Part shown: in pieces, positions 7,354 through 17,884 of the stretch | Layout: each line of letters begins with the position of its first letter | Numbering within the stretch: position 1 is the stretch's first letter | Source of the DNA: Sideroxydans sp. | GTDB taxonomy: Bacteria > Pseudomonadota > Gammaproteobacteria > Burkholderiales > Gallionellaceae | Assembly: GCA_016124455.1 (NCBI GenBank) | Contig: WGNQ01000011.1 | Location: 62,001 to 126,000, forward strand | Reading direction: 5' to 3' | DNA: 64,000 nt | Notes under the pieces: model-generated | Database searches by the model: none | What the model saw: only the letters and a program-made list of their open reading frames with translations | What the model was told of the DNA's origin: nothing | Translations under genes and position numbers: made by a program

Positions 7354-7929
7354 ATGGTCAATTACCTACTCATCCTGCTCGGCACGGTGTTCGTGAACAA
7401 CATCGTGATGGTGAAAATCCTCGGGCTATGTCCGTTCATGGGCGTTTCCAAAAAACTGGAAGCGGCCATCGGCATGGGTGCAGCAACCACCTTCGTGCTG
7501 ACGCTGGCTTCCGGCGCCAGCTACCTGATCAGCCACTACCTGCTCGGCCCCGACCTGGCTTACCTGACTACGCTGTCGTTCATCGTGGTGATCGCCGGCA
7601 TCGTGCAGTTCACCGAGATGGCGGTACAGAAAACCAGCCCCGAGCTGTACCAGGTGCTGGGCATCTACCTGCCGCTGATCACCACCAATTGCGCGGTACT
7701 CGGCATACCGCTGCTCAACGTGCAGGCCAAGCACAACTTCATGGAATCGCTGTTCTTCGGCATGGGCGGCGCGCTCGGCTTCACGCTGGTGCTGGTGCTG
7801 TTCGCCGGCATCCGCGAACGGCTGGAGGGTGCGGACGTGCCGGTCATCTTCAGGGGCTCGGCCATCGCCATGGTCACTGCAGGATTGATGAGCCTGGCCT
7901 TCATGGGATTCTCCGGGTTGATCAAATAA
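7354..7929 (+). CDS. rnfA: Rnf complex membrane subunit RnfA
   Basis: First gene of the Rnf operon. RnfA is an integral membrane subunit of the ion-translocating ferredoxin:NAD oxidoreductase. The 191 aa protein has about six hydrophobic helices and the typical opening [30 protein letters not shown], with the conserved [11 protein letters not shown] in the middle; the two Cys regions contribute a membrane [2Fe-2S] site in characterised complexes. The ATG at 7354 is the family start; a longer frame to 7297 is not needed. The stop overlaps the rnfB start (TAATG). Confidence 0.95.
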   Translation: MVNYLLILLGTVFVNNIVMVKILGLCPFMGVSKKLEAAIGMGAATTFVLTLASGASYLISHYLLGPDLAYLTTLSFIVVIAGIVQFTEMAVQKTSPELYQVLGIYLPLITTNCAVLGIPLLNVQAKHNFMESLFFGMGGALGFTLVLVLFAGIRERLEGADVPVIFRGSAIAMVTAGLMSLAFMGFSGLIK

Positions 7930-8477
7930 TGATGACCGCGCTGTTCGTCATGGCCGGCATCGCGATCGTGCTCGGCGCAGCCCTCGGATTTTCCGCCATC
8001 CGGTTCCGGGTGGAAGGCAATCCGCTGGTCAGCAAGATCGACGCGGTGCTGCCGCAAACGCAATGCGGCCAGTGCGGCTACCCGGGCTGCAAGCCTTACG
8101 CCACGGCCATCGCATCAGGCGAAGCGGACATCAACAAATGTCCGCCCGGCGGCGAGGAAGGCATCCACAAGCTGGCGGAGCTGCTCGGCGTGGAATTCAA
8201 ACCGTTCGGCGAAGGTACCCAGCCCAAAGCCAAGGCCGTGGCTTTCATCGATGAGAATGTCTGCATCGGCTGCACGCTGTGCCTGCAGGCCTGCCCGGTG
8301 GATGCGATCGTCGGCGCAGCAAAGCAGATGCACACCATCATCGCACCGGAGTGCACGGGCTGCGAATTATGCATCGCACCCTGCCCGGTGGATTGCATCG
8401 ACATGATCCCGCTCGAAGAAAACATCGACAACTGGAAGTGGCGCTATCCGGTATACGCCCTCACCCCGGCCCAATGA
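7929..8477 (+). CDS. rnfB: Rnf complex iron-sulfur subunit RnfB
   Basis: RnfB (182 aa) carries an N-terminal membrane anchor ([20 protein letters not shown]), a four-Cys cluster domain (CGQCGYPGC....C) and two ferredoxin-type [4Fe-4S] motifs ([15 protein letters not shown] and [15 protein letters not shown]). It accepts electrons from or delivers them to ferredoxin on the cytoplasmic side. The start overlaps the rnfA stop and its own stop overlaps rnfC (ATGA). Confidence 0.95.
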   Translation: MMTALFVMAGIAIVLGAALGFSAIRFRVEGNPLVSKIDAVLPQTQCGQCGYPGCKPYATAIASGEADINKCPPGGEEGIHKLAELLGVEFKPFGEGTQPKAKAVAFIDENVCIGCTLCLQACPVDAIVGAAKQMHTIIAPECTGCELCIAPCPVDCIDMIPLEENIDNWKWRYPVYALTPAQ

Positions 8478-10177
8478 GCAAGCTTTACCATTTTCACGGC
8501 GGGGTGCACCCGCCGGCCAACAAAACGCAGTCTACGCAAACGCCCATTGCCCAGGCGGCGATGCCGCCGCGCCTGGTCATCCCGCTGCACCAGCATGCCG
8601 GCGGCACTGCCACGCGCCCTGCAGTAAAGGTCGGCGACCGCGTGCTGAAAGGACAAGTGATCGGCTTGCCGGAAGGGCGCATCTCCAGCGCGGTGCATGC
8701 TTCCACCTCCGGTACCGTCACAGCGATCGACCTGCAGCCGGTCGCCCATCCCTCCGGCCTGCCCGCCCTCTGCGTCACCCTGATCCCTGACGGCAAGGAC
8801 GAATGGATCGAGCACCACGGCACGGACTACCGCGAGCTGCCCCATGCCGACCTGCGCCACCTGCTGCGCATGGCAGGCATCGTCGGGCTCGGCGGCGCGG
8901 TATTCCCGAGCGACCTGAAACTGCATTCCGGACAGCAACGGATCAAGACGCTGGTGCTGAACGGCGCCGAGTGCGAACCCTACATCACGTGCGACGACAT
9001 GCTGATGCGCGAGCGCGCGGCAGAGATCGTGCGCGGCGCGGAAATCATGTGCGCGCTGCTGCAGGCGGAAGTAGTACTGGTCGGCATCGAGGACAACAAA
9101 CCGCAGGCCATCGCCACGATGCAACAGGCCGTCGCCACCGGCCAGCACGAAAATATACGGGTGGTCGCGGTACCGACCATCTACCCCGGCGGCGGCGCCA
9201 AGCAACTGATTCGCGTACTCACCGGCATCGAAGTGCCTTATGGCGTGCGCGCCTCCGAAATGGGCGTGCAATGCTTCAACGTCGGCACCGCCTACAGCGT
9301 TTGCCGCGCCATCGCACACGGCGAACCACTGCTCTCGCGCATCGTCACCATTACCGGCAACGTACAGCGGCCGCAGAATTTCGAAGTACTGCTCGGCACG
9401 CCGATCGCCGAACTGGCGGCACAGGCCGGCACCAAGCCGGACACCACCGGCTACATCATGGGCGGGCCGATGATGGGCGTGCCCGTGCCGTCGGCACAGG
9501 CCGGCGTGATCAAGGCCACCAATTGCCTCATCGCCTCGTCGCCCGCGCTGTTCCCGCCGGCGCCACCGGCACTGCCGTGCATCCGCTGCACGCGCTGCGC
9601 CGAGGTCTGCCCGGCCGACCTGCAGCCGCAGGAACTGTACTGGTTCGCCAAGGCCAGGGAACTGGGCAAGGCGCAGGAATACCACCTGTTCGACTGCATC
9701 GAGTGCGGTGCCTGCAGCTATGTCTGCCCGAGCCATATTCCGCTGGTACAGTATTACCGTTTCGCCAAGAGCGAAATCTGGGCGCACGAACAGGAAAAAA
9801 ATGCCGCCGACCTTGCCCGCGAACGGCATGAGTTCCGCCAGGAACGTCTGGAGCGCGACAAGCGCGAGCGCGCCGAGAAGCTCGCACAGAAAGAACGCGC
9901 CGCGGCCGCAGCAAAGGCTGCCGCCGCGGCCGCTCCGCCAGCTCCGGCAGGCGACAGCGCTCCCCCTGCCGCACCGGCGCAGCCGGCGGCCGACCCGGCA
10001 CAGGCCCTGATCCAGGCCGCCATCGAGCGCGCCAAGGCACAGGCCGCGCTCAGCAAACCGAAGAACACCGAAAACCTGACGCCGCAGCAACGGGCGGAAA
10101 TTGCCGAGATCGAAGCACGCCGTGCCAAAATACGCGAAATTGCGCGGCCGGATAACGGCCAGAACGAGGGACCATAA
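8474..10177 (+). CDS. rnfC: Rnf complex NADH-binding subunit RnfC
   Basis: RnfC (567 aa) is the soluble NADH/FMN and Fe-S subunit. Seen: an N-terminal barrel-sandwich-like segment ([21 protein letters not shown]), the nucleotide-binding region with GLGGAVFP and [14 protein letters not shown], and two [4Fe-4S] motifs ([12 protein letters not shown] and [12 protein letters not shown]). The C-terminal ~130 residues are a Lys/Glu- and Ala/Pro-rich extension ([16 protein letters not shown]), a variable feature of many proteobacterial RnfC proteins. Start ATGA overlap with rnfB decides the start. Confidence 0.95.
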   Translation: MSKLYHFHGGVHPPANKTQSTQTPIAQAAMPPRLVIPLHQHAGGTATRPAVKVGDRVLKGQVIGLPEGRISSAVHASTSGTVTAIDLQPVAHPSGLPALCVTLIPDGKDEWIEHHGTDYRELPHADLRHLLRMAGIVGLGGAVFPSDLKLHSGQQRIKTLVLNGAECEPYITCDDMLMRERAAEIVRGAEIMCALLQAEVVLVGIEDNKPQAIATMQQAVATGQHENIRVVAVPTIYPGGGAKQLIRVLTGIEVPYGVRASEMGVQCFNVGTAYSVCRAIAHGEPLLSRIVTITGNVQRPQNFEVLLGTPIAELAAQAGTKPDTTGYIMGGPMMGVPVPSAQAGVIKATNCLIASSPALFPPAPPALPCIRCTRCAEVCPADLQPQELYWFAKARELGKAQEYHLFDCIECGACSYVCPSHIPLVQYYRFAKSEIWAHEQEKNAADLARERHEFRQERLERDKRERAEKLAQKERAAAAAKAAAAAAPPAPAGDSAPPAAPAQPAADPAQALIQAAIERAKAQAALSKPKNTENLTPQQRAEIAEIEARRAKIREIARPDNGQNEGP

Positions 10178-10182
10178 CCATC

Positions 10183-11208
10183 ATGCTGTCATCGCCCTTC
10201 ATCACCAAACCCAGCAGCGTCAGCGCAATCATGCTGCGCGTGCTGCTCGCGCTGCTGCCGGCGGTTGCGCTGTACGTGTGGTATTACGGCCCGGCGATCC
10301 TGGTGTCGATGACGCTGGCCAGCCTCACCGCGCTGGGCACCGAAGCCATCATGCTCAAGCTGCGCGACCGGCCGCTGAAACCGTTCCTGTCGGACAACAC
10401 CGCGCTGCTCACCGCCTGGCTGCTGGCCTTGTCCATCCCGCCGCTGGCGCCGTGGTGGCTGATCGTGGTCGGTACCGCCTTCGCCATCAGTGTGGCCAAG
10501 CACCTGTACGGCGGCATGGGCAACAACCCGTTCAACCCGGCGATGGTCGGCTATGCCGTGCTGATCGTTTCCTTCCCGGTGCAGATGACGCACTGGCTGT
10601 CGCCCCTCGGACTGGGAGCCGGTCTCGGGTTCGGCGAACAGCTGCAGTACATTTTCGCCGGCACGCTGCCGCCGGGCATCACCTTCGATGCGGTCACCAT
10701 GGCCACGCCGCTGGACACGCTGAAAACCCAGCTGCACCTCGACCATGCGGTGACGCAGATCATGCAGATGCCGATCTACGGCTACCTCGCGGGCAAGGGC
10801 AGCGAGATGGTGGCGCTGGGTTTCCTCGTCGGCGGCATCTACCTGCTGTTCGCGCGCATCATCACCTGGCATATCCCGCTCGCCTTCATCGGCGGACTGC
10901 TGCTCACCGCGGAAGTTTTCCACCTGGTCGATCCTGCCCACTATGTGTCGCCGCTGTTCCATGTGGTGTCCGGTGCGTCGATGATAGGCGCGTTTTTCAT
11001 CCTGACCGACCCGGTGACCAGCCCCACCACGCCGCGCGGCAAACTCATCTTCGCCGCCAGCGCCGGTTTCATCACCTACATCATCCGCGTGTTCGGCGGC
11101 TACCCTGACGGCATCGCCTTCGCCACGCTGCTGATGAACATCGGCGTACCGATCATCGACGCCTACACCCAGCCCAAAGTGTTCGGCCGGAAAAAGGGGC
11201 AGCCATGA
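10183..11208 (+). CDS. rnfD: Rnf complex membrane subunit RnfD
   Basis: RnfD (341 aa) is a polytopic membrane subunit with about nine hydrophobic segments. The flavin attachment region FDAVTMATPLDT is visible near residues 166-177; a Thr in this motif carries covalent FMN in characterised complexes. Conserved KHLYGGMGNNPFNPAM and DPVTSPTTPRGK are present. The gene is 5 bases after rnfC and overlaps rnfG by ATGA. Confidence 0.94.
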   Translation: MLSSPFITKPSSVSAIMLRVLLALLPAVALYVWYYGPAILVSMTLASLTALGTEAIMLKLRDRPLKPFLSDNTALLTAWLLALSIPPLAPWWLIVVGTAFAISVAKHLYGGMGNNPFNPAMVGYAVLIVSFPVQMTHWLSPLGLGAGLGFGEQLQYIFAGTLPPGITFDAVTMATPLDTLKTQLHLDHAVTQIMQMPIYGYLAGKGSEMVALGFLVGGIYLLFARIITWHIPLAFIGGLLLTAEVFHLVDPAHYVSPLFHVVSGASMIGAFFILTDPVTSPTTPRGKLIFAASAGFITYIIRVFGGYPDGIAFATLLMNIGVPIIDAYTQPKVFGRKKGQP

Positions 11209-11870
11209 AACGCACGCTGGCCAAGGCGTCGCTGCAGACGGCACTCAATCTGCTGTTCTTCACCGCGATCGGCACCACGGTGCTCGCGTTCACCTATAAC
11301 CAGACCCGGGATACCATCGCGCATAGCGAGGAACAGGAACGCCTGCAGCTGATCTCGCAGATCGTGCCGGCGGAGATCAGCAACAACGACATCATCCACG
11401 ACACGCTGAACATTGCGCCCGACCCGCTGCTCGGCACCACGGACAACACGCTCGCCTACCGGGCGCGCCGCGACGGCATCGCAACCGCGGTGGTGCTGCA
11501 GGCCATTGCGCCTGACGGCTATGCCGGCAAGATCAACCTGATCCTGGCGATTCGCAGCAACGGCGAAATCGCCGGCGTGCGCGTGGTATCGCACAACGAG
11601 ACGCCCGGGCTCGGCGACTACATCGATGTGAAGAAAAGCCCGTGGATCAAGGGATTCGATGGCTTGTCCCAGGCGCGCTATCAGGATGCCGACTGGAAAG
11701 TGAAGAAGGACGGCGGCAAGTTCGACTACATGGCCGGCGCCACCATCACCCCGCGCGCGGTGGTCAAGGCGGTGCACAAGGCATTGCAGTATTTCGCGCA
11801 GAACAGGGATAAACTATTGGCGCCGGCCGCATCCACCGGCGCGCAGTTGCCGCAAGGAGGGATCAGATGA
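11205..11870 (+). CDS. rnfG: Rnf complex flavoprotein subunit RnfG
   Basis: RnfG (221 aa) has a single N-terminal membrane anchor ([17 protein letters not shown]) and a periplasmic FMN-binding domain. The FMN attachment motif reads AGATIT around residues 178-182, with candidate Thr residues 180 and 182. [12 protein letters not shown] is also conserved in the family. Overlaps with rnfD and rnfE (ATGA) show strict co-translation. Confidence 0.94.
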   Translation: MKRTLAKASLQTALNLLFFTAIGTTVLAFTYNQTRDTIAHSEEQERLQLISQIVPAEISNNDIIHDTLNIAPDPLLGTTDNTLAYRARRDGIATAVVLQAIAPDGYAGKINLILAIRSNGEIAGVRVVSHNETPGLGDYIDVKKSPWIKGFDGLSQARYQDADWKVKKDGGKFDYMAGATITPRAVVKAVHKALQYFAQNRDKLLAPAASTGAQLPQGGIR

Positions 11871-12571
11871 ACACCCAGGAGATCAAGGACATTTTCCACA
11901 ACGGGTTGTGGAAGCAGAATACCGGCATCGTGCAGCTGCTCGGGCTGTGCCCGCTGCTGGCGGTAAGCAGCACCGTGGTCAACGGCGTCAGCCTGGGGCT
12001 GGCCACCACGCTGGTAATGACGCTGAGCAGCCTCAGCGTGGCGCCGATCCGCAATGTCATTCCCAATGAAGTGCGCATCCCGGTTTACGTGCTGATCATC
12101 GCGGTGCTGGTCACCGTGGTGCAGCTCAGCATGAATGCCTATATGCACGGCCTGTACCTGGTGCTGGGCATCTTCATTCCGCTGATCGTCACCAACTGCA
12201 TCGTGCTGGCGCGCGTGGAGTCGTTCGCCTCCAAGAATGCGCCACTGGCTGCGGCACTGGACGGTTTCGCCATGGGGCTCGGGCTGACCGCGGTACTCGC
12301 CGTGCTCGGCGCAATGCGCGAACTGCTCGGCAAGGGCACGCTGTTCTCCGGCCTCGACCTCGCGCTGGGTGATTCGGCCAAGGCCTGGGTGTTGCACGTG
12401 ATTCCCGATTACCACGGTTTCCTGCTGGCCATCCTGCCGCCCGGCGCCTTCATCGGCCTCGGCCTGCTGATCGCCGGCAAGAACTGGCTCAGCCTGCGCG
12501 CCACGCGCAAGGCCGGCAACCGCATTCCCATCATGCCGATCGAAGGTGGCTGCTCGCCCGCTACGCACTGA
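11867..12571 (+). CDS. rnfE: Rnf complex membrane subunit RnfE
   Basis: RnfE (234 aa) is the second six-helix subunit related to RnfA. It starts [26 protein letters not shown] and has [13 protein letters not shown] in the centre, the counterpart of the RnfA Cys motif. It ends the Rnf set in the order A-B-C-D-G-E typical of proteobacteria. Its stop codon shares a base with the nth start (TGATG). Confidence 0.94.
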   Translation: MNTQEIKDIFHNGLWKQNTGIVQLLGLCPLLAVSSTVVNGVSLGLATTLVMTLSSLSVAPIRNVIPNEVRIPVYVLIIAVLVTVVQLSMNAYMHGLYLVLGIFIPLIVTNCIVLARVESFASKNAPLAAALDGFAMGLGLTAVLAVLGAMRELLGKGTLFSGLDLALGDSAKAWVLHVIPDYHGFLLAILPPGAFIGLGLLIAGKNWLSLRATRKAGNRIPIMPIEGGCSPATH

Positions 12572-13203
12572 TGAACAAGGCCAAACGCCAGGAAATCTTC
12601 ACGCGCTTGCGCGCGGCCAATCCGCACCCCACCACCGAGCTCGAATACGCCACGCCGTTCGAACTGCTGGTGGCGGTGATCCTGTCGGCACAGGCCACCG
12701 ATGTCAGCGTCAACGCAGCGACGCGCCACCTGTTCCCGGTGGCGAGCACGCCGCAAAAGCTGCTGGACCTCGGCGAGGACAACCTGCGCGAGTACGTGCA
12801 GCGCATCGGCCTGTACCAGACCAAGTCAAAACACATCATCCAGATGTGCCGCATCCTGCTCGCACAGCATGGCGGCGAAGTGCCGCAGACGCGTGAAGCA
12901 CTGGAAGCGCTGCCCGGCGTCGGTCGCAAGACCGCCAACGTCGTGCTCAACACCGCATTCGGTCATCCCACCATCGCGGTCGACACCCACATCTTCCGCG
13001 TTTCCAACCGCACCCGCATCGCACCGGGCAAGGACGTACTGGAAGTGGAAAAAAAACTGCTCAAGTTCGTGCCGGATGAGTTCAGACACGATGCGCATCA
13101 CTGGCTGATCCTGCACGGTCGCTATACTTGCCAGGCGCGCAAACCGAAATGCGGCGCGTGTATCATTTACGACCTGTGCGAATTCAAGGAGAAGACGGCC
13201 TGA
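12571..13203 (+). CDS. nth: Endonuclease III
   Basis: DNA glycosylase/AP lyase for oxidised pyrimidines in base-excision repair, 210 aa. Seen: the helix-hairpin-helix with catalytic Lys (LPGVGRKTANVVLN), the catalytic Asp in VDTHIFRVSNR, and the C-terminal [4Fe-4S] loop C-x6-C-x2-C-x5-C (CQARKPKCGACIIYDLC). The rnf-nth linkage is widespread in proteobacteria. Start and stop overlap its neighbours. Confidence 0.96.
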   Translation: MNKAKRQEIFTRLRAANPHPTTELEYATPFELLVAVILSAQATDVSVNAATRHLFPVASTPQKLLDLGEDNLREYVQRIGLYQTKSKHIIQMCRILLAQHGGEVPQTREALEALPGVGRKTANVVLNTAFGHPTIAVDTHIFRVSNRTRIAPGKDVLEVEKKLLKFVPDEFRHDAHHWLILHGRYTCQARKPKCGACIIYDLCEFKEKTA

Positions 13204-13625
13204 TGTTCAACCCGACCCGCGACGAAGCACGCAACTTCCTGTTCGAATCCTGGCGCAAGAAATGCGCGGGAGAGCTGCTGACGCCGCTGGAAGACCTCAC
13301 CGCACAGCTGATCGACAAGCATCCGGAGTACCACGAACTGTTCTCCGATGCCGAACGCAACCAGGACAAGGACTACGCGCCCGACGGCAGCGTGGTCAAT
13401 CCGTTCCTGCACCTGATGATGCACCTCACTATCGAGGAACAGATTTCCATCGACCAGCCGCCGGGCATACGCGCGCACTTCATGCGGCTGACCGAAAAAT
13501 ACCAGTCGGAACATGAAGCGCAGCACGCGATGATGGACTGCCTCGGCGAGATGATCTGGCAGGCGCAGCGCAACGGTACCGCGCCCGATGGTGCGCTGTA
13601 CCTTGCCTGCCTGGAGCAGCAATGA
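13203..13625 (+). CDS. DUF1841 family protein
   Basis: A 140 aa acidic cytoplasmic protein that matches the DUF1841 family, found mostly in beta- and gammaproteobacteria. Visible conserved parts: MFNPTRDEARNFLFESWRK at the N-terminus, NPFLHLMMHLTIEEQISIDQP in the centre and HEAQHAMMDCLGEMIW near the end. The many His and acidic residues might bind a metal, but no function is established. The start shares a base with the nth stop and it overlaps the next gene by ATGA, so it belongs to the same operon. Confidence 0.85.
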   Translation: MFNPTRDEARNFLFESWRKKCAGELLTPLEDLTAQLIDKHPEYHELFSDAERNQDKDYAPDGSVVNPFLHLMMHLTIEEQISIDQPPGIRAHFMRLTEKYQSEHEAQHAMMDCLGEMIWQAQRNGTAPDGALYLACLEQQ

Positions 13626-14182
13626 GCGGCAACCGCCTGAGCAGAATCGTCACGCGCACCGGCGACGGCGGCAATACCGGCCTGTCCGACGGCAGCCGCG
13701 TGGCGAAAGACAGCGCGCGCATCACCGTCATCGGCAGCGTGGACGAACTCAACAGCCATCTCGGGGTATTGCTGGCCGGGAAACTGCCGCAGCAAATACG
13801 CGACTTGCTGCTCTCCATACAGAACGATCTGTTCGACCTCGGCGGCGCGCTGTCGTTTCCGCAAGGCGGGCATTTCGCACAGGACAAGCTCGCCCGGCTG
13901 GATGCCGCCATCGCGCAGCACAATGCGGGCTTGCCGCCGCTCAGGGAATTCATCCTGCCCGGCGGCACACCCGCCGCCGCCCAGTGCCACGTCGCGCGTA
14001 CGGTAGCGCGCCGCGCCGAGCGCGACCTCGCCACGCTCGCGCATCTGGAAACCGCACCGGAGTCGGCACTGCCCTACCTCAATCGCCTGTCGGACCTGTT
14101 GTTCATCCTGTGCCGCGTGCTCAATCGCGCTGCGGGACATACGGAAGCACAGTGGCAAAGACAAGACCCTACTCCCGACTAA
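13622..14182 (+). CDS. PduO-type cob(I)alamin adenosyltransferase
   Basis: Transfers adenosyl from ATP to cob(I)alamin to make adenosylcobalamin. The 186 aa protein is of the PduO/MMAB type: N-terminal ATP-binding motif TRTGDGGNTGL, then GSVDELNSHLGVLL, FILPGGTPAAAQCHVARTVARRAER and LNRLSDLLFILCRVLN in the order expected for the family's five-helix bundle. It is the last gene of the rnf-nth cluster. Together with the BtuF-like gene at 17885 it shows that the cell handles corrinoids. Confidence 0.92.
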   Translation: MSGNRLSRIVTRTGDGGNTGLSDGSRVAKDSARITVIGSVDELNSHLGVLLAGKLPQQIRDLLLSIQNDLFDLGGALSFPQGGHFAQDKLARLDAAIAQHNAGLPPLREFILPGGTPAAAQCHVARTVARRAERDLATLAHLETAPESALPYLNRLSDLLFILCRVLNRAAGHTEAQWQRQDPTPD

Positions 14183-14195
14183 AAATGTACACAAA

Positions 14196-14224
14196 TTGTA
14201 TCTTGCGCGCAGTTTCTCTAGAAT
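14196..14224 (+). promoter_or_regulatory. Sigma-70 type promoter for the CHASE-GGDEF gene
   Basis: TTGTAT (14196-14201), 17 bases, TAGAAT (14219-14224). It lies about 95 bases before the start of the following gene in an otherwise empty 137-base gap. Confidence 0.5.
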
Positions 14225-14319
14225 CCCTGTACAAGAACTGAATAAAACCTGCTGATGCGATGCGTGCCGTACCTGGGAAACAGGCATGGCAGCAACCATG
14301 GATATATGCAGGAGAAACG

Positions 14320-17109
14320 ATGACCAGGATGGAGACAAGAGCCGCGCCCGCTTCTGCCACACGGGAGCTTTCCCTGCTTACAAGGTGGGCGGCATTCGGC
14401 TATTTGCTGCCGTGGCTGGTACTGGTCTTCTGCCTGATCTCCAGCTTCCTGCTATGGAAGAATGCCAGGGACGAGAGCCACCAGGAGCTGCAGGACTATT
14501 TCAGCTTCCGCGTACGCGAAGTTCTCGATACAACCACACAACGCCTGCAAACCTACCAGCAGGTACTGCGCGGCGCGCAGGGTTTGTTCAATGCTTCCGA
14601 AAGCGTGGGGCGCACCGAATTCAAGGATTATGTCGCCGCACTCAAACTCGCCGACAACTACCCCGGCATCCAGGGCGTAGGCTACGCACTGGCGATTCCG
14701 CCTGAGGAAAAGGAACGCCATACCGCCGCACTCCACCAGCAGGGATTTCCGCAGTACACCATCCATCCGTCAGGCAAGCGGGCGCTCTATACCTCCATCA
14801 TCTATCTGGAGCCTTTCGCAGAACGCAACCTGCGCGCATTCGGCTATGACATGTATGCCGAACCGGTACGGCACGAAGCCATGGAACGGGCGCGCGATAC
14901 CGCCCAGCCGGCCATGTCAGGCAAGGTGCTGCTGGTACAGGAAGCCAAGCAGGACATTCAGGCCGGCTTCCTGATATACCTGCCGGTATACCGTAACGGA
15001 ATGCCGCATCACACGCTTGCCCAGCGCCGAGCCAACCTGGTCGGCTGGGTTTACTCGGCGTTTCGCATGGGCGACCTGATGCATGGCATCTATGGCGAGC
15101 AGGCGGACGATCTCGACATCGATATTTTCGACGGACAGGAAGCCACCGACCAGAGCCAGATGTACGATTCGCACAACGACTATCACGACATCCACAAGCC
15201 GCAGCCGCGTTTCTCAGTCATCCGCCCGGTGGAAATTGCCGGCCATACCTGGACGATGGCCATCCGTTCCAGGCCATCCATGGATTCGCGGGTCGATGCC
15301 GCGAAACCGCTCTTCATCGCCTATGGCGGTGCCATAGCAAGCCTGCTGCTCACCCTGCTCACCTGGATGCTGGTGCATGGCCGAAAACGCGCCGTCCAGC
15401 TCGCGCACAAAATGAATCATGAGCTGATCTCCAGCGAACAGGCGCTGCGCGACAGCAAGGCAAAATTACAGGCCATCCTGGATCATGCGTCCGTCGCGAT
15501 CGGCTGGGCCGACGAAAACGGCAAGATCGAATACATCAACCACAAGTTCACCGAGCTGTTCGGCTATACCCTGGCGGATATTCCCAACGTCGAGGAGTGG
15601 TCGCTGCGCGCCCATCCCGATGCTGGTTACCGCGACCGCATAATGACCCAATGGGGAGCGGACATCACCGCCGCCCACCAGCATGGCACGCCCACCCACC
15701 CGGCCGAACTCAGCATCACCTGCAAAGACGGCTCGTTGCGTCATGCCATCCTGAGCAGTGCCTGGGTTGGCAACAAAATCCTGGTCAGCCTCAGCGACAT
15801 TACCGAGCGCAAACGCAACGAGGAGAAGCTGCAGCAATGGGCACAGATTTTTGAGCATGCGGAATGGGGCATCGTGGTTGGCAGCGCCGATGGCGAGCGC
15901 ATCGAGCTGGTGAACCCGGCATTTGCCAGGGCACACGGCTATAGCATGGAGGAAATCCTGAGGCTGCCGCTGCCCGAGCTGTTTGCCCCTGAGGAGCGCG
16001 CCGCCCTGCCGGAACATATCCGCCTTGCACATGCGCAAGGCCACCACACATTCGAGTCGCGGCACTTGCGCAAGGATGGCTCGACCTTTCCGGTGCTGGT
16101 CGATGCCACCACAGTCAGGGATGAACAGGGAGAAGTGCTCTACCGCGTGGTCAACGTACAGGATATCAGCCAGCTCAAGGCCGCCGAAAAAGCGCTGCAG
16201 GACAGCAGGGCAATCCTGCAGTCCATCCTCGACAACTCGCCCTACCTGATCTGGCTGAAAGATACCGCGGGACGCTTCATCGCAATCAACCAGGCATTCC
16301 TGGAAAGTACCGGCCACGAAGAAATGAACAGCGTGCTGGGCAGAACCGATGCCGACCTGTGGCCGGAACAACTGGCACGGAAATACCAGCTGGATGATGA
16401 GCAGGTCATCGCCTCGGGCCAGCAGAAAATGCATGAGGAACAGGCGCTGGACAAGGGGCACCTGACCTGGATGGAAACATTCAAGACGCCGGTATTCGAC
16501 GATACAGGCGAGTTGCTGGGCATCACCGGCTTTGCGCGCGACATCACCGAACGCAAGCTGCGCGAAGAGCGCATACGCCACCAGGCACACTACGACACAC
16601 TGACCGAATTGCCGAACCGGGTGCTGTTCTCGGACCGCCTGGAACAGGCCATCGCCCATGCCAAACGCGACAAGTCACAGCTTGCGGTAATGTTCCTCGA
16701 CCTTGACCGCTTCAAGCCGGTCAATGACCTGTTCGGCCACGACGTCGGTGACATGCTGCTGCGCGAGGTGGCGAAGCGCATTCACGAATGCGTGCGTGAA
16801 TCGGATACCGTGGCGCGTATCGGCGGGGATGAGTTCTGCATCCTGCTGCCCGTCATCGAAGCCGGGCAGGACGCCGCAACCGTCGCCGAGAAAGTCCGGC
16901 ATGCGCTGTGCCAGCCATTCATGCTGAACGGACACAGCATCCACATCGCCTGCAGCATAGGCGTCGCGGTCTACCCCAAGGATGGCAAGAGCTCAACACT
17001 GCTGGTCAAGCACGCCGACATTGCCATGTATGCAGCAAAGGCAGAGGGACGCGACCGGGTCGTGATATTCGAAACAGACATGTCCGGCCCGACCCAGCAG
17101 GCAAGCTAG
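14320..17109 (+). CDS. CHASE-PAS-PAS-PAS-GGDEF diguanylate cyclase
   Basis: A 929 aa membrane sensor. A first transmembrane helix (YLLPWLVLVFCLISSFLLW) is followed by a periplasmic CHASE domain (about residues 65-320, with FKDYVAALKLADNYPGIQGVGYA), a second helix (GGAIASLLLTLLTWMLVHG), then three PAS domains (starting near the repeated ILDHAS/IFEHAE/ILDNSP positions) and a C-terminal GGDEF domain. The active site reads GGDEF and is preceded by RESD five residues upstream, the c-di-GMP inhibitory I-site. So it should be an active, feedback-controlled diguanylate cyclase. The ATG at 14320 was chosen for GCAGGAG upstream; the signal it senses is unknown. Confidence 0.92.
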   Translation: MTRMETRAAPASATRELSLLTRWAAFGYLLPWLVLVFCLISSFLLWKNARDESHQELQDYFSFRVREVLDTTTQRLQTYQQVLRGAQGLFNASESVGRTEFKDYVAALKLADNYPGIQGVGYALAIPPEEKERHTAALHQQGFPQYTIHPSGKRALYTSIIYLEPFAERNLRAFGYDMYAEPVRHEAMERARDTAQPAMSGKVLLVQEAKQDIQAGFLIYLPVYRNGMPHHTLAQRRANLVGWVYSAFRMGDLMHGIYGEQADDLDIDIFDGQEATDQSQMYDSHNDYHDIHKPQPRFSVIRPVEIAGHTWTMAIRSRPSMDSRVDAAKPLFIAYGGAIASLLLTLLTWMLVHGRKRAVQLAHKMNHELISSEQALRDSKAKLQAILDHASVAIGWADENGKIEYINHKFTELFGYTLADIPNVEEWSLRAHPDAGYRDRIMTQWGADITAAHQHGTPTHPAELSITCKDGSLRHAILSSAWVGNKILVSLSDITERKRNEEKLQQWAQIFEHAEWGIVVGSADGERIELVNPAFARAHGYSMEEILRLPLPELFAPEERAALPEHIRLAHAQGHHTFESRHLRKDGSTFPVLVDATTVRDEQGEVLYRVVNVQDISQLKAAEKALQDSRAILQSILDNSPYLIWLKDTAGRFIAINQAFLESTGHEEMNSVLGRTDADLWPEQLARKYQLDDEQVIASGQQKMHEEQALDKGHLTWMETFKTPVFDDTGELLGITGFARDITERKLREERIRHQAHYDTLTELPNRVLFSDRLEQAIAHAKRDKSQLAVMFLDLDRFKPVNDLFGHDVGDMLLREVAKRIHECVRESDTVARIGGDEFCILLPVIEAGQDAATVAEKVRHALCQPFMLNGHSIHIACSIGVAVYPKDGKSSTLLVKHADIAMYAAKAEGRDRVVIFETDMSGPTQQAS

Positions 17110-17116
17110 ACCGGAG

Positions 17117-17818
17117 CTACTTGTCCAGCAGCCCCTTCACCGCCATGCCGGCGCCTATGGCCACGCCGCCTACCGCGCCGATCGCCACGGTCTTGGCCAG
17201 CGCGACTACCAGCTTGGCATTCAGCTCGGTGATGATGGCCTTGGTTACCTGCGCGGAAGTGGCACCGCCGCTCTTTTTGCCGATATTGTGCAGTTCGATG
17301 TCCGGCAGCGATAAATCTATCGTGCCGTTATAGTTGACCTTGGGGTTGCGGATGATGAAAGTGTCGATGATCATTTTCTTGCCGCTGCCGCCCGCCGGCT
17401 TTTCCTTGCTGTCACCCACCCGCAGGTATTTCTCGACGTTGTGCTGGATCGCATCGAAGTTGGTGCCGTGGTCGCCTTTCTCATAAATGATGGCCGGCGC
17501 ATCGATCAGTATCTTGTGGATCACCACCACTTTCCTGGCAACGCTGGCCGGCTCCAGTTCGACGTCGACGGTATCGGCCTTCAGCGCATAATCCGTCTTG
17601 AACCCCGCCGGATTGCCGAGCAGCAGGTTGGTAATCCGTCCCTTGCCATCGGTCGTTGCGATTTCCACCTTGCCCACGACGACCTTGGCCTGGGTCATTT
17701 CCGGGCCGAATTTCTCCACAGCCAGCTTGACCAGCCTGCCCATCGGATTGTTGAGCATGAAATAGGCGGCAATCCCGGCGGCCACCAGCACCAGCAGAGC
17801 GACAAGGATTTTTTTCAT
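17117..17818 (-). CDS. AsmA-like membrane-anchored protein
   Basis: A 233 aa protein with an N-terminal hydrophobic anchor (ILVALLVLVAAGIAAYFML) and a beta-rich periplasmic part resembling AsmA/YhdP-type proteins, with GKGRITNLLLGNPAGFKT, LDVELEP-like segments and a glycine-rich C-terminal helix (AVGGVAIGAGMAV). AsmA-like proteins are implicated in outer-membrane lipid homeostasis, but this short form is uncharacterised. The start at 17818 follows AAGGGGAA closely; the longer frame to 17878 is rejected. Convergent with the GGDEF gene, 7 bases apart. Confidence 0.75.
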   Translation of the reverse strand: MKKILVALLVLVAAGIAAYFMLNNPMGRLVKLAVEKFGPEMTQAKVVVGKVEIATTDGKGRITNLLLGNPAGFKTDYALKADTVDVELEPASVARKVVVIHKILIDAPAIIYEKGDHGTNFDAIQHNVEKYLRVGDSKEKPAGGSGKKMIIDTFIIRNPKVNYNGTIDLSLPDIELHNIGKKSGGATSAQVTKAIITELNAKLVVALAKTVAIGAVGGVAIGAGMAVKGLLDK

Positions 17819-17884
17819 GGTTTCCCCTTTATGACCTTCCTGAAGCGCGTAGTGTATAACGGCTTTCTTACAACGCAAGCATGC

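Noticed and set aside
8444-10090. 548-codon minus-strand frame opposite rnfC
   Set aside because: Antisense shadow of rnfC; the plus strand has complete Fe-S motifs and overlaps with its neighbours.
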